From JAPLST01 sp964397565 (GTDB lineage: Bacteria; Auribacterota; UBA3054; JAPLST01): a DNA stretch of 64,000 nucleotides. Each line of letters opens with the position of its first letter. Within the stretch, counting starts at the first letter, position 1. The stretch is taken from NCBI GenBank assembly GCA_964397565.1, contig CAYNJC010000008.1, positions 1 through 64,000 on the forward strand, in the 5' to 3' direction. A program made the translations under genes and the position numbers. The notes under the pieces were generated by a model. The model was not told where the DNA came from. It did no database searches and saw only the letters and a program-made list of their open reading frames with translations. This document shows positions 44,333-52,831 of this stretch, piece by piece.

Positions 44333-45497
44333 GCGGGGGAGGCAGTTGGGATTCAATGGTGGAGAAAAAAGAGTGCTGGCGCAAGTCAGTGCGCAGCGCG
44401 GGCTGCTGCGCGAGGGCGGTGCGGAAGCGGCGCACGGCGGACCCCATGTCGCCGCGCGCGGCATAGCACAGGCCAAAATGATAGTGAATCTCCGGGTCGA
44501 GCGCGTCACCGGCGTTATCGGCCAGCTGCTCGGCCTCGCGCAACAAGCGCAGGGCGGCGTCATGCGCACCTTTCTGGTAACAGGCCACGGCCAGGGTGTC
44601 GAGTGAATACGGCTTGCGGTCCTGCTGGACGGCGCTGAGCGCAAGCTCGTAGGCTTCGCTGAGATGGCCGCCGTGCTGCAGCAGGCAGTAGGCATAATTA
44701 TTAAGTGCCACGGCGTTGTGTGGTTCGCGCTGAATGGCGCGGCGATAGTATGGCATGGCGCGCGCGGCCTGGCCCAAGCCGTTGTAGGCATCGGCCAGCA
44801 TGAGCTGCACATCGGCGTGCGCGACCTGATTGCTGGCCAGCCCGGCCAGGGTGGCCAGGGCGGCGGAATACTGTTTGGCTTCGAGCAACGTGGCCGCCAG
44901 TGTCTGGCGCAGCGCCTGATGCTGCGGCGCAAGCTGAAGTGCGCGGGTGAGGCAGACGATTCCGTTGCTGGTGTCATTCTGGTTGAGCCAGAGCAGGCCC
45001 AAACGCAGAAAATTCGTGCTGTCGGCGGGCATGCTGCGCGCGAAGCGGCGCAAGGCGCGTGGAATAGCGTTGGTCTGGCCGGCGTCGCGCAGGGCGGTAA
45101 TCAGCGCGTCTTTGTACGTCCAGTTATCGGGCGCCAGAGTGATCAAGCGCTGAATGTGGGGAATGGCGAGCGGCGCGTTGTCGCTGTCGAGCAAGGTGAT
45201 GACCAGTGCGCGCACATCGGCACAGTTGGTCAGCACGCTGGCCAGACGCGCGCACGTCGCCGCCAGATTGGTCTGGTCGTGGCGCTGGGCATAGGCCTTG
45301 ACGAGGGCGTGCAAGACGACCGCATCCTGGCGGTTGGAGGCGATCCGGGCATACCACACGATAGCCTGGTCGGGCTGATTGGCGGCGCGAAAGGCGTCGG
45401 CGCGCAAGCGGGCGAAGCCGTCGGCCATGCGGCCGCAGCCGCTGAGCAGCAGCAGGGCGGCCAGCAGCGCCGGCGCTAATGTTTCATAACGTTTCAT
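44307..45497 (-). CDS. TPR-repeat lipoprotein
   Basis: The 396-aa protein has a lipoprotein signal (LLAALLLLSGCGRM, lipobox LSGC with Cys near residue 21) followed by about nine TPR-like helices, for example LMLADAYNGLGQAARAMPYY and ALNNYAYCLLQHGGHLSEAY. It is likely an envelope-anchored scaffold. The start at 45497 (MKRYETL) places the signal at the N-terminus. It lies 16 nt downstream of purD. Confidence 0.82.
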   Translation of the reverse strand: MKRYETLAPALLAALLLLSGCGRMADGFARLRADAFRAANQPDQAIVWYARIASNRQDAVVLHALVKAYAQRHDQTNLAATCARLASVLTNCADVRALVITLLDSDNAPLAIPHIQRLITLAPDNWTYKDALITALRDAGQTNAIPRALRRFARSMPADSTNFLRLGLLWLNQNDTSNGIVCLTRALQLAPQHQALRQTLAATLLEAKQYSAALATLAGLASNQVAHADVQLMLADAYNGLGQAARAMPYYRRAIQREPHNAVALNNYAYCLLQHGGHLSEAYELALSAVQQDRKPYSLDTLAVACYQKGAHDAALRLLREAEQLADNAGDALDPEIHYHFGLCYAARGDMGSAVRRFRTALAQQPALRTDLRQHSFFSTIESQLPPPHELLESTP

Positions 45498-45513
45498 ACT
45501 GTTACAATTTGTT

Positions 45514-46788
45514 TCACAGGCGCGCCAGCGCCTTGGCGCCAATGTCCCAGCGAAAATGGACGTGCTCGAAATGCAGGCACGCGACGGCCTGATAGGCCCG
45601 CTCGATCGCCGCGCTCACGCTGCTGCCGAGCGCCGTCACCCCGAGCACCCGGCCGCCATTGGTGACGACCTGGTCTTTGCGCAGCTCGGTGCCGGCGTGG
45701 AAGACGGCGACATCCGGCAGGGCCGCGGCTTGGGCCAAGCCACTGATCGGGAGATGCTTGTGATACGGGCCGGGATAGCCGCCGGCGGCCAGCACGACGC
45801 AGACGGCCGGGCGCGGGTCCCACTGCAGCTCATGCGCCTGCAAGCGCCCATCGGTCACCGCCAGGCACAGGTCGACAAAATCCGAGCGCAGGCGCGGCAG
45901 CACCGCTTGCGTCTCCGGGTCGCCGAAGCGGACATTGAATTCCAACACCTGAACGCGCCCTTGGTGGATCATAATCCCGGCGTAGAGCACGCCATGATAC
46001 TCGATTTTTTCTTTGCGCAAGCCGGCCAGGGCCGGCTGCAAGACGCACCGGTCAATCTCGCGCAGCACGGTTGGGGTGACGATTGGGGCGGGCGAATAGG
46101 CGCCCATCCCGCCCGTGTTCGGCCCGGTGTCGTTGTCATAGACGCGTTTGTGGTCTTGGGCCGGTTCAAGGGCACGGATCGTTTTGCCGTCGGTGACGGC
46201 CACGATCGAGGCTTCTTCGCCCTGCAGCAGGTCCTCGATCAGAATGGTCGCGCCGGCGTCGCCGAAGACGCGTTTTTCGAGCGCATCACGGACCGCCAGC
46301 TCGGCCTCGGCCTCCGTCTGGCAGACCGTCACACCTTTGCCGGCGGCCAAGCCATCGGCCTTGACGACCAGCGGCGCGCCTTTTTTCTTGACATGGGCCA
46401 GGGCCTTGTCGAGCTGTTGAAAGACGGCAAACGGCGCGGTCGGGATACCGTGGGCGCGCATGAATTCCTTGGCAAACACCTTGGAGCCCTCGAGTTTGGC
46501 GCCGCGCGCGTCCGGCCCGAACACGCGCAGGCCGCGACTCTGAAATTCATTGACAATGCCGGCGCACAAGGGCGCTTCCGGCCCGACCATCGTGAGCTGC
46601 ACGTCATGCTGGCGGGCAAAGGCGGCCAAGCCGCGCAGGTCATCGGGCGCGACCGGGACGGGCTGTGCAATCTGCAGGATGCCCGCGTTGCCCGGCGCAC
46701 AATAGATGGTTTTGACGTGGGGCGATTGGCGCACTTTCCATGCCAAGGCATGTTCGCGCCCCCCGCCGCCAATTATGAGAATATTCAT
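45514..46788 (-). CDS. purD: Phosphoribosylamine-glycine ligase (GAR synthetase)
   Basis: The 424-aa ATP-grasp enzyme of purine synthesis has MNILIIGGGGREHALAWKV, GPEAPLCAGIV, a PLVVKADGLAAGKGV ATP-grasp loop, GPNTGGMGAYSPAPI, EFNVRFGDPETQAVLPRL and VLAAGGYPGPY. It is complete. It shares a 102-bp divergent intergenic region with rpoN. A TATAAT on the minus strand at 46824-46829 is a candidate -10. Confidence 0.96.
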   Translation of the reverse strand: MNILIIGGGGREHALAWKVRQSPHVKTIYCAPGNAGILQIAQPVPVAPDDLRGLAAFARQHDVQLTMVGPEAPLCAGIVNEFQSRGLRVFGPDARGAKLEGSKVFAKEFMRAHGIPTAPFAVFQQLDKALAHVKKKGAPLVVKADGLAAGKGVTVCQTEAEAELAVRDALEKRVFGDAGATILIEDLLQGEEASIVAVTDGKTIRALEPAQDHKRVYDNDTGPNTGGMGAYSPAPIVTPTVLREIDRCVLQPALAGLRKEKIEYHGVLYAGIMIHQGRVQVLEFNVRFGDPETQAVLPRLRSDFVDLCLAVTDGRLQAHELQWDPRPAVCVVLAAGGYPGPYHKHLPISGLAQAAALPDVAVFHAGTELRKDQVVTNGGRVLGVTALGSSVSAAIERAYQAVACLHFEHVHFRWDIGAKALARL

Positions 46789-46890
46789 GCGGTTGATCCG
46801 GTCAAGGTGGTCATCGTACTGGCATTATACAAAAAAGGAACGAGATTTGCTATACTAAGCACACGCGTGGCACTTTTTGACCCGCAAATC

Positions 46891-48438
46891 ATGAGCACAC
46901 ACTTAGGCACAGAGCTTCGCTTACAGCAGACGCAGATCCTGGCGCCGCAGTTGCAACAGTCATTGAAACTGCTGCAGGTGCCGGCGCTGGAGCTGCAAAC
47001 GCTGCTGGCCCAGCAGCTGGCGTGCAATCCGGTGCTCGAGGAGTACGACCCGAGCCGCGACGCGGAATACAGCGACGTCGAGCAATTCACCCCGGATGAA
47101 TTGGATCTGGAAGAACAGCGCGCCACCCGCGCCGCCCCGCTGGCCGAGCAGGATCAGCCGCGCGACCAGGGCAATGGCACGCATGAACAAGCGTATGAAA
47201 CGCAGCTGGACACGCTGACGAACGACAACGAGGAGTGGCAGTCTTATTATGACAATGCCAATGCGCCGGCATCGGCCGGTGGCCACGCTGAAACGGTGGC
47301 CTATCGCGAGCGGCGCGCTAATGACGATGAGCTGTACCTGCACCGGCTGAATTCGATTGAGACCCGTCAAACGCTGGTGGATGAGTTGCGCGATCAATTT
47401 GGCACGTACACGCAGACGCCGGCAGATGCGGAGATCATCGAGTATTTGATCGGCAGTCTGGATCACAACGGGTTTCTGACCGAGACGGTTGAGGATATTG
47501 CGGCGGCGCTGCACCAGGAACCGGTCCGGGTTGCGCAGTTGCTGGCGTTGCTGCGCACGTTTGATCCGCCCGGCATCGGCACGTGCGATCTGCGCGAGTG
47601 CCTGCTGCTGCAGCTCGAGCGGCGCGGCCAGCGCGACTGCTTGGCGTATCGCCTGCTGCACGAGTATTATCAGGAATTGCTGCACAACCGGCTTGAACAC
47701 ATTGCGCACAAAATGGGCGAGTCGATCGGCGCGATCCAGGCCGCGATCAAGGAGATCGGCACGCTCGATCCCAAGCCCGGCCGGGATTTGTCAACCACGA
47801 CCGCGCCGGCCATCCGCCCAGATGTGATGGTGACGCGCAGCGAGGAGGGCGCGTACAGCGTGGAGACGAACGACAATGTGCTGCCCTATGTGCGGGTTAA
47901 TCCGCGCATCCGCAAAATGTTGAAGGACAAAGCCATTGACAAGTCCACGGCGCAGTACCTGCGGATGAACATTCGCGAGGGCGAAACGCTGCTCAACAAT
48001 CTGCAGTTTCGCAAGCGCACGGTGCTGGCGGTGGCCGAGGCGATTGTTGAGGCGCAGCGCGAATTTTTCGACGAAGGGCCGATGCATTTGAAGCCGCTCA
48101 GCATGAAGGCCATTGCCGACAAAGTCGGCGTGCATGAGGCCACCATCAGCCGGACGGTGAATGGCAAGTACATGGACACGCCGCAGGGCACGTTTGAGAT
48201 GCGCTTTTTCTTCACCGCCCATGTGACCGATGAGCGCGGCAACGAGATTTCGACCAACACGGTCAAGACGCGCCTGAAGGCGCTGATAGAGCAGGAAGAC
48301 AAACACGACCCGTTGAGTGATGACGCGCTGGCGGTGCAGTTGCGCGGCGAGGGTTTTCCCGTGGCGCGCCGGACGGTGGTCAAGTATCGGCAGGCGCTCG
48401 AACTGCCGAACACGCGCCAGCGCAAGGTGTTTGGCTGA
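46891..48438 (+). CDS. rpoN: RNA polymerase sigma-54 factor
   Basis: The 515-aa sigma factor has the Gln/Leu-rich activator-interaction region I (RLQQTQILAPQLQQSLKLLQ), an acidic region II, the core-binding region, an HTH (MKAIADKVGVHEATISRTVN) and the C-terminal RpoN box ARRTVVKYRQALELP. It directs transcription from -24/-12 promoters with AAA+ activators. A TATACT at 46851-46856 is a candidate -10. It is not next to lptB, unlike in Enterobacteria. Confidence 0.96.
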   Translation: MSTHLGTELRLQQTQILAPQLQQSLKLLQVPALELQTLLAQQLACNPVLEEYDPSRDAEYSDVEQFTPDELDLEEQRATRAAPLAEQDQPRDQGNGTHEQAYETQLDTLTNDNEEWQSYYDNANAPASAGGHAETVAYRERRANDDELYLHRLNSIETRQTLVDELRDQFGTYTQTPADAEIIEYLIGSLDHNGFLTETVEDIAAALHQEPVRVAQLLALLRTFDPPGIGTCDLRECLLLQLERRGQRDCLAYRLLHEYYQELLHNRLEHIAHKMGESIGAIQAAIKEIGTLDPKPGRDLSTTTAPAIRPDVMVTRSEEGAYSVETNDNVLPYVRVNPRIRKMLKDKAIDKSTAQYLRMNIREGETLLNNLQFRKRTVLAVAEAIVEAQREFFDEGPMHLKPLSMKAIADKVGVHEATISRTVNGKYMDTPQGTFEMRFFFTAHVTDERGNEISTNTVKTRLKALIEQEDKHDPLSDDALAVQLRGEGFPVARRTVVKYRQALELPNTRQRKVFG

Positions 48439-48465
48439 GGCGCGCGGCGCCGGCAAGAGAAAACC

Positions 48466-49638
48466 ATGCGGGCACGGCGGGCGCGACAGATCTTTGGCAT
48501 TGCGCAGATCGCGGGAGCGAGCTGGCTCGGCACATGCGGTGCCTGGGCTGCGGACGCGACCCAAGCCGGCTTGTCGGCGGCGCAGACACGCGTGCTGCGC
48601 GCGGGCATCTCCAACGTGTTTGCCCTGAACATTGCGCGCGCGGAACAGCAGTTTGCGCACGTGGCGGCAGCGGCCAGCAATAATGCGGCCGGCCATGTCT
48701 GGCACGCGCTGGCGCTCTTGGGCCGCGTCATGGTGGAAGGCCCGGCGCGGATGGATGAGGTGCGGATTGCGGCGGATGCGCGCTGCGCCTTGGCCGCGGC
48801 CGAGCCGCGCCGTGCCGATGGCAGTGGCTGGCGCGAACTGTATGACGGCGTCGCGGCGTTGTTGCTGGCGCGGCAGGCCCTGAACACCGGCGATGGCGCG
48901 GCCGCCGTGCTGCTGCTGGCCGGCGCGCTGCAGGATGTTCGCGCCGCCACGCACTGCCGCGCCGCCGCGGCGGACGCTGACGTGTTGGTGGGCGCCTACC
49001 AGGTGTTCATCAATGGCACGCCGTGGTATGTGCGCTTGCCGGCGGCGGTGCTGGTCGCGCCCGGTGATGATGCCGCGGGCCTGGCCCGGCTCGAGCGCGG
49101 CGCGCAGCAGGCGTGCCTGTTTGGTGTGCCGGCGCGCGCGTTGCTGGCGATTGTCTACGCCTGGCGCGAACAGTATGACCGCGCCTTGCAGGTCTGCGAT
49201 CAACTGCAGGCACTGCTGCCGGGCAATCATCAGGTGGACGCGCTGCGCGCCCATATTCTGCTGCGGGAAGGCCGGATTGCCGATGCCGCGACGGCGCTGG
49301 CCCGCGTCATTGCGCGCGTCAAACAGGACCCTCGGCCGGGCGCGGTGGCCCTGCTGGCGGACCACTATTACGAACTGGGCCGGCTGGATATGCTGACGAC
49401 GAACTATCCCGCCGCCGGCGCCCATTTCGAAGCGGCTTGTGCGGCCAGCGGGCGTAAACAGGCGGTGCGGGCCTGGTCCACGTTGCGGCTCGGCACGGTC
49501 TACGACGCGCAACAGCAGCGGGCCGCGGCCCAACGCGAATATGCGCGCGCGGTGGATCTTGCCGCCGCCGCGCCGCTCGTACGCCAGTATGCGCGCCTGT
49601 TCTTGCGCGAACCCTACGCCGGCCAGTGCTTGGAATGA
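48466..49638 (+). CDS. Exported TPR-like protein of unknown function
   Basis: The 390-aa Ala-rich protein has a signal-peptide-like N-terminus (ARQIFGIAQIAGASWLGTCG, AWAA cleavage) and helical TPR-like repeats (YAWREQYDRALQVCDQLQAL; LREGRIADAATALARVIARV; TLRLGTVYDAQQQRAAAQRE). It is 27 nt after rpoN and shares an ATGA overlap with the next gene. Function is not deducible. Confidence 0.68.
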   Translation: MRARRARQIFGIAQIAGASWLGTCGAWAADATQAGLSAAQTRVLRAGISNVFALNIARAEQQFAHVAAAASNNAAGHVWHALALLGRVMVEGPARMDEVRIAADARCALAAAEPRRADGSGWRELYDGVAALLLARQALNTGDGAAAVLLLAGALQDVRAATHCRAAAADADVLVGAYQVFINGTPWYVRLPAAVLVAPGDDAAGLARLERGAQQACLFGVPARALLAIVYAWREQYDRALQVCDQLQALLPGNHQVDALRAHILLREGRIADAATALARVIARVKQDPRPGAVALLADHYYELGRLDMLTTNYPAAGAHFEAACAASGRKQAVRAWSTLRLGTVYDAQQQRAAAQREYARAVDLAAAAPLVRQYARLFLREPYAGQCLE

Positions 49639-50462
49639 GCGCCCGCTCCGCCCCGCAGAATGCCGTGGCGCCAGCCGCCGCGCTGATTACCAGCCGGGCC
49701 AATCCGCGCGTCAAGCGGCTGGCCGCGTTGCACACGCCCGCGGCGCGCGCGGCCAGCGGGCTGATCTGGGTCGAAAGCCGTGCTTGTGTGGCGGCGGCGT
49801 TGGCGGCGACCGGCCTGCTACAGGAAGTCGCGCTGAGTGACGCGGCGCCGGCGGATGCACAACGCCTGGCAGCCGTGGCGGCGGCGCGCGGCGTGCCGGT
49901 GGTGCACTATACCGCGGCCTGCTTTGAAAAGTTCACGGCGCTGCGGCATCCGGATGGCATCGGCGCGCTGGCGGTGGCGCCGGCGGTGCAGACGGTACCG
50001 GCCGTGCTGCCGGTGCGCATGCTGGTGCTGTGGCAGTTGCAGGAGCCCGGCAATCAGGGCAGCATCGTGCGCAGTGCCGTGGCGCTTGGCTGCGCCGCGA
50101 TTATGACAGTCACGCCCGGCGTGGATGTGTTTCATCCGCTGTGCATCCGCGCGACGGCCGGCCTGCTGTTCCAAGCCGTGCTGTATGTGTGTGACGCGCA
50201 CGCCGCGCGGGCCTGGCTGGCCGCGCAGGCGGACGACGTTGCCGTCTTGTCCGCGGATGGCACCGACCGGATCGGCGCGCCCAGCCCGCGCCGCCCGCGC
50301 GTGCTGGTGATTGGGAATGAAGCGCGCGGGGTCCCGGCCGACCTGCGCGCCGCGTATCGGAGCCTGGCCATTCCGATGCGGACTGAGGCCGAATCACTGA
50401 ATGTCAACGCCGCGGCGGCGATTGCCCTCTTTGGGTTGTGGGGCGCGCCGCCTGGCGTTTAG
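49635..50462 (+). CDS. SpoU/TrmH-family RNA 2'-O-methyltransferase
   Basis: The 275-aa SPOUT enzyme has a substrate-binding N-terminal domain (ITSRANPRVKRLAAL) and the catalytic motifs 1-3: QEPGNQGSIVRSAVALGC, VLVIGNEARGVPADL and RTEAESLNVNAAAAI. It is closest to RlmB/TsnR-like rRNA methylases. ATG 49635 overlaps the previous stop. The Arg of motif 1 is replaced in context GNQGSIVR, but a later Arg is present. Confidence 0.87.
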   Translation: MSARSAPQNAVAPAAALITSRANPRVKRLAALHTPAARAASGLIWVESRACVAAALAATGLLQEVALSDAAPADAQRLAAVAAARGVPVVHYTAACFEKFTALRHPDGIGALAVAPAVQTVPAVLPVRMLVLWQLQEPGNQGSIVRSAVALGCAAIMTVTPGVDVFHPLCIRATAGLLFQAVLYVCDAHAARAWLAAQADDVAVLSADGTDRIGAPSPRRPRVLVIGNEARGVPADLRAAYRSLAIPMRTEAESLNVNAAAAIALFGLWGAPPGV

Positions 50463-50481
50463 TACTCTACCGGATACGTTC

Positions 50482-50691
50482 ATGACGATTTTACATCATC
50501 GGGTACACATCATCGCGGTTGACGATCCGCTGATGCGTAAACGCTTAAAACAAGTGCCCGCCATGCGCCGTGCGTTGGTCATGGAGCTGGACGAAACGCA
50601 CTGGCTGATCGACAGCCAGGAGCTTTCCGCCGTGGAAACGGCGTGCGCCAAGGCAGGCATTACAATGCACGTGGTCACCCATGCTGAATGA
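50482..50691 (+). CDS. Small conserved-looking protein leading the XPB operon
   Basis: The 69-aa soluble, charged protein (VDDPLMRKRLKQVPAMRRAL; ELDETHWLIDSQELSAVETA) has no motif I recognise. It overlaps the helicase-partner gene by 11 nt, so all three genes are probably co-translated. It may be a small accessory subunit of the helicase; that is inference from position. Confidence 0.62.
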   Translation: MTILHHRVHIIAVDDPLMRKRLKQVPAMRRALVMELDETHWLIDSQELSAVETACAKAGITMHVVTHAE

Positions 50692-52828
50692 CGTTTCACT
50701 TCAAACGGTGCTGGCCTCGAGCCGGCGGTCGTTGCGCTCCGTCTTTGCCCATTGGTTGGCGCGCAAAGAATTGACCCGCCCACGCGACGAACAGATTATT
50801 TTGTACCTCGCTGCCGCGCAGCAATCCATGGCACGCCGCCGGGTGCTGGCCGTCGCCAGCGAGCCGGCCCGCGCGTTGCTCGTGCGCGCCCTGCGAATGC
50901 CCGTGCCGTTGGGCGAGCTGCTGGCGGCCACCGCGGCCGAAGGCTATCCCGTGACGTTGGCTTCCGTCGGCGAGTTGCACGCGCTCGGCCTGGCCTTCAT
51001 TGACAATCCCGATTTTTGGCCGCAGGCCAACGCCGCCTTCACGCCCGAAACCGCCGAACAAACCCTGAGCATCATCCCCGGCCTGCAAGCCAGTGAACTC
51101 GAAGTACCACCGGCTTTGCTCAACTTGCCGATCTGCAGCTTCACCAGCACCGCCAAGGTAAAACCCAAGGCCTCGCTCGCCCAGCTCTTGGATGGCTTCA
51201 CCCACGCCATCAGCCGTGGCACCATGAAACTGACTCAGGAAGGCGTCTTCAATGCCCGCGCCCAGAGTGTCCTCGCCCGCGTCTGGAAACACGCGCCGCG
51301 TGGGCCATTGGCCGAGCCCGCCCGCGTTCTGGCGTTCATGCGCGAACAGGCGATCGCCGTCAGCGACAGCGCCGGCCAAGTGCGGCCCGGTGCGCGCTTC
51401 GCCCTGTTCTGCACCCAACATCGCGCGCAACAAGTGTGCACGTTTTTGGATTACTGTCTGACCACCGTGCCCCGGCTGGCCGAGCTGCGCGCCGCCTGCG
51501 GCTACGCGCCCGAACGTTTTGCCCTCACCACCTTGCGCGCGATCCTGCACGCCGGCTGCGCCGACGGCTGGCGTGCGCTGGACACCATTGCCGCCGCCTT
51601 GGCAAAGCGGGCTGCGCACATGGCTTCGATCAAACATTGCCCGGCCCAGTGGGCCTGGCGCGCCAACGCGTGTCGCACCCTCTCGCGTCTGCGCTGGACG
51701 GAGCTGGTTGGCGAAATCGTCCAGCATTGGCTCGAACCGGCCGGCATGCTCGAAACCGCGCGCAGTCGCACCTATGGCCTGTGCGTGCGCGTCACCCCGC
51801 TGGGTGCGTTCTGGCTGACCGGCGAAAAAGCGCCGGCCCACAAGAGCGAACACCAACAGCTGGTCATCCAGCCGGACTTTACTGCCGTCTTGACCCATTC
51901 CGGCCCGCTTGACCGTGTCGCCCAGGTCCTTGGCGCCTTTGCCGTGCGCAGCGGTGATGACAACGCCAGTGTCTTTCATTTTTCGCGCGAGCAGGTGCAG
52001 ACCGCGATTCGCCACGGCCATCGCATCGAAGAACTGCTGGCGCTCCTCAAAGCCCATTCCAGTTATGCCGTCCCCGACAATGTCTTGGTCACCCTGCGCG
52101 AGTGGGCCGCGATCAAACCGCAACTGACGTTGTTCCGCGATGTCAATGTCTTCACCTTCACGACGCGCGCCGTCCGCGACCAGTTCTTGCGCCAGCATGC
52201 CGCCCAGCGCAGCGTGGCCATCGGCGACCTGCATGCCTTGCTGCTCGCGCCCGAGCGCGACATTTTCAACATCATGCAAATTCTGCGTGCCATCCCGGTT
52301 GATTACACCGACCCGCCCATCGGCGGCCTCGAGGTCCGCCCCGACGGCGAAGTCATCAGCAGCGCCAGCGATGATTTTCGCATCACCGCCCTGTGCGAGG
52401 CCATTGCCCACCCGACCGATACGCCGCTGCCCAACGGCCAAACCCTGCGCCGCTATCACTTGTCGGCCAAGCGCATGCACACCGTCAATGATCCGCTCGC
52501 CTTGTACGAACTCCTGCTGCATTTGCCCGGCAAGCCGCTGCCGATCAACACCCGTTTGAACCTGTTGGTCGGCCTGGGCATCGTCGAGAGCACGCCCGAT
52601 GATCATTACATTGTGGTGCAAGGCATCGAGGCAGCCGTGCGCGCCAAACTACGCACGCGCGGTGAAATGCGCGGCGCCATTCGCGCCATCCTCGTCAAGG
52701 ACATTTATGTCGTCCATGCGCCGCTGGCCGCGCAATTGGCCGAAGCCATGACCGTCTTGCGCTCGCGCGCCCGCCTTAGCGAGGTGGTTATGCACCGCAT
52801 CCCTGTCCGTCACGCCACGCATAGCTGA
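50681..52828 (+). CDS. Helicase-associated domain protein, partner of XPB
   Basis: The 715-aa protein contains, near residues 390-480, LVIQPDFTAVLTHSGPLDRV followed by HFSREQVQTAIRHGHRIEEL. This is characteristic of the Helicase_C_3 (PF13625) domain found in the protein encoded beside bacterial XPB, such as the Mycobacterium Rv0862c-Rv0861c pair. It has no Walker motifs, so it is not itself an ATPase. The XPB gene starts 3 bp downstream. It is likely a DNA-binding partner for repair. Confidence 0.75.
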   Translation: MLNDVSLQTVLASSRRSLRSVFAHWLARKELTRPRDEQIILYLAAAQQSMARRRVLAVASEPARALLVRALRMPVPLGELLAATAAEGYPVTLASVGELHALGLAFIDNPDFWPQANAAFTPETAEQTLSIIPGLQASELEVPPALLNLPICSFTSTAKVKPKASLAQLLDGFTHAISRGTMKLTQEGVFNARAQSVLARVWKHAPRGPLAEPARVLAFMREQAIAVSDSAGQVRPGARFALFCTQHRAQQVCTFLDYCLTTVPRLAELRAACGYAPERFALTTLRAILHAGCADGWRALDTIAAALAKRAAHMASIKHCPAQWAWRANACRTLSRLRWTELVGEIVQHWLEPAGMLETARSRTYGLCVRVTPLGAFWLTGEKAPAHKSEHQQLVIQPDFTAVLTHSGPLDRVAQVLGAFAVRSGDDNASVFHFSREQVQTAIRHGHRIEELLALLKAHSSYAVPDNVLVTLREWAAIKPQLTLFRDVNVFTFTTRAVRDQFLRQHAAQRSVAIGDLHALLLAPERDIFNIMQILRAIPVDYTDPPIGGLEVRPDGEVISSASDDFRITALCEAIAHPTDTPLPNGQTLRRYHLSAKRMHTVNDPLALYELLLHLPGKPLPINTRLNLLVGLGIVESTPDDHYIVVQGIEAAVRAKLRTRGEMRGAIRAILVKDIYVVHAPLAAQLAEAMTVLRSRARLSEVVMHRIPVRHATHS

Positions 52829-52831
52829 CGC

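Noticed and set aside
45556..46890. A long N-terminal extension of rpoN
   Set aside because: The extension is antisense to purD. RpoN region I begins at the ATG at 46891.
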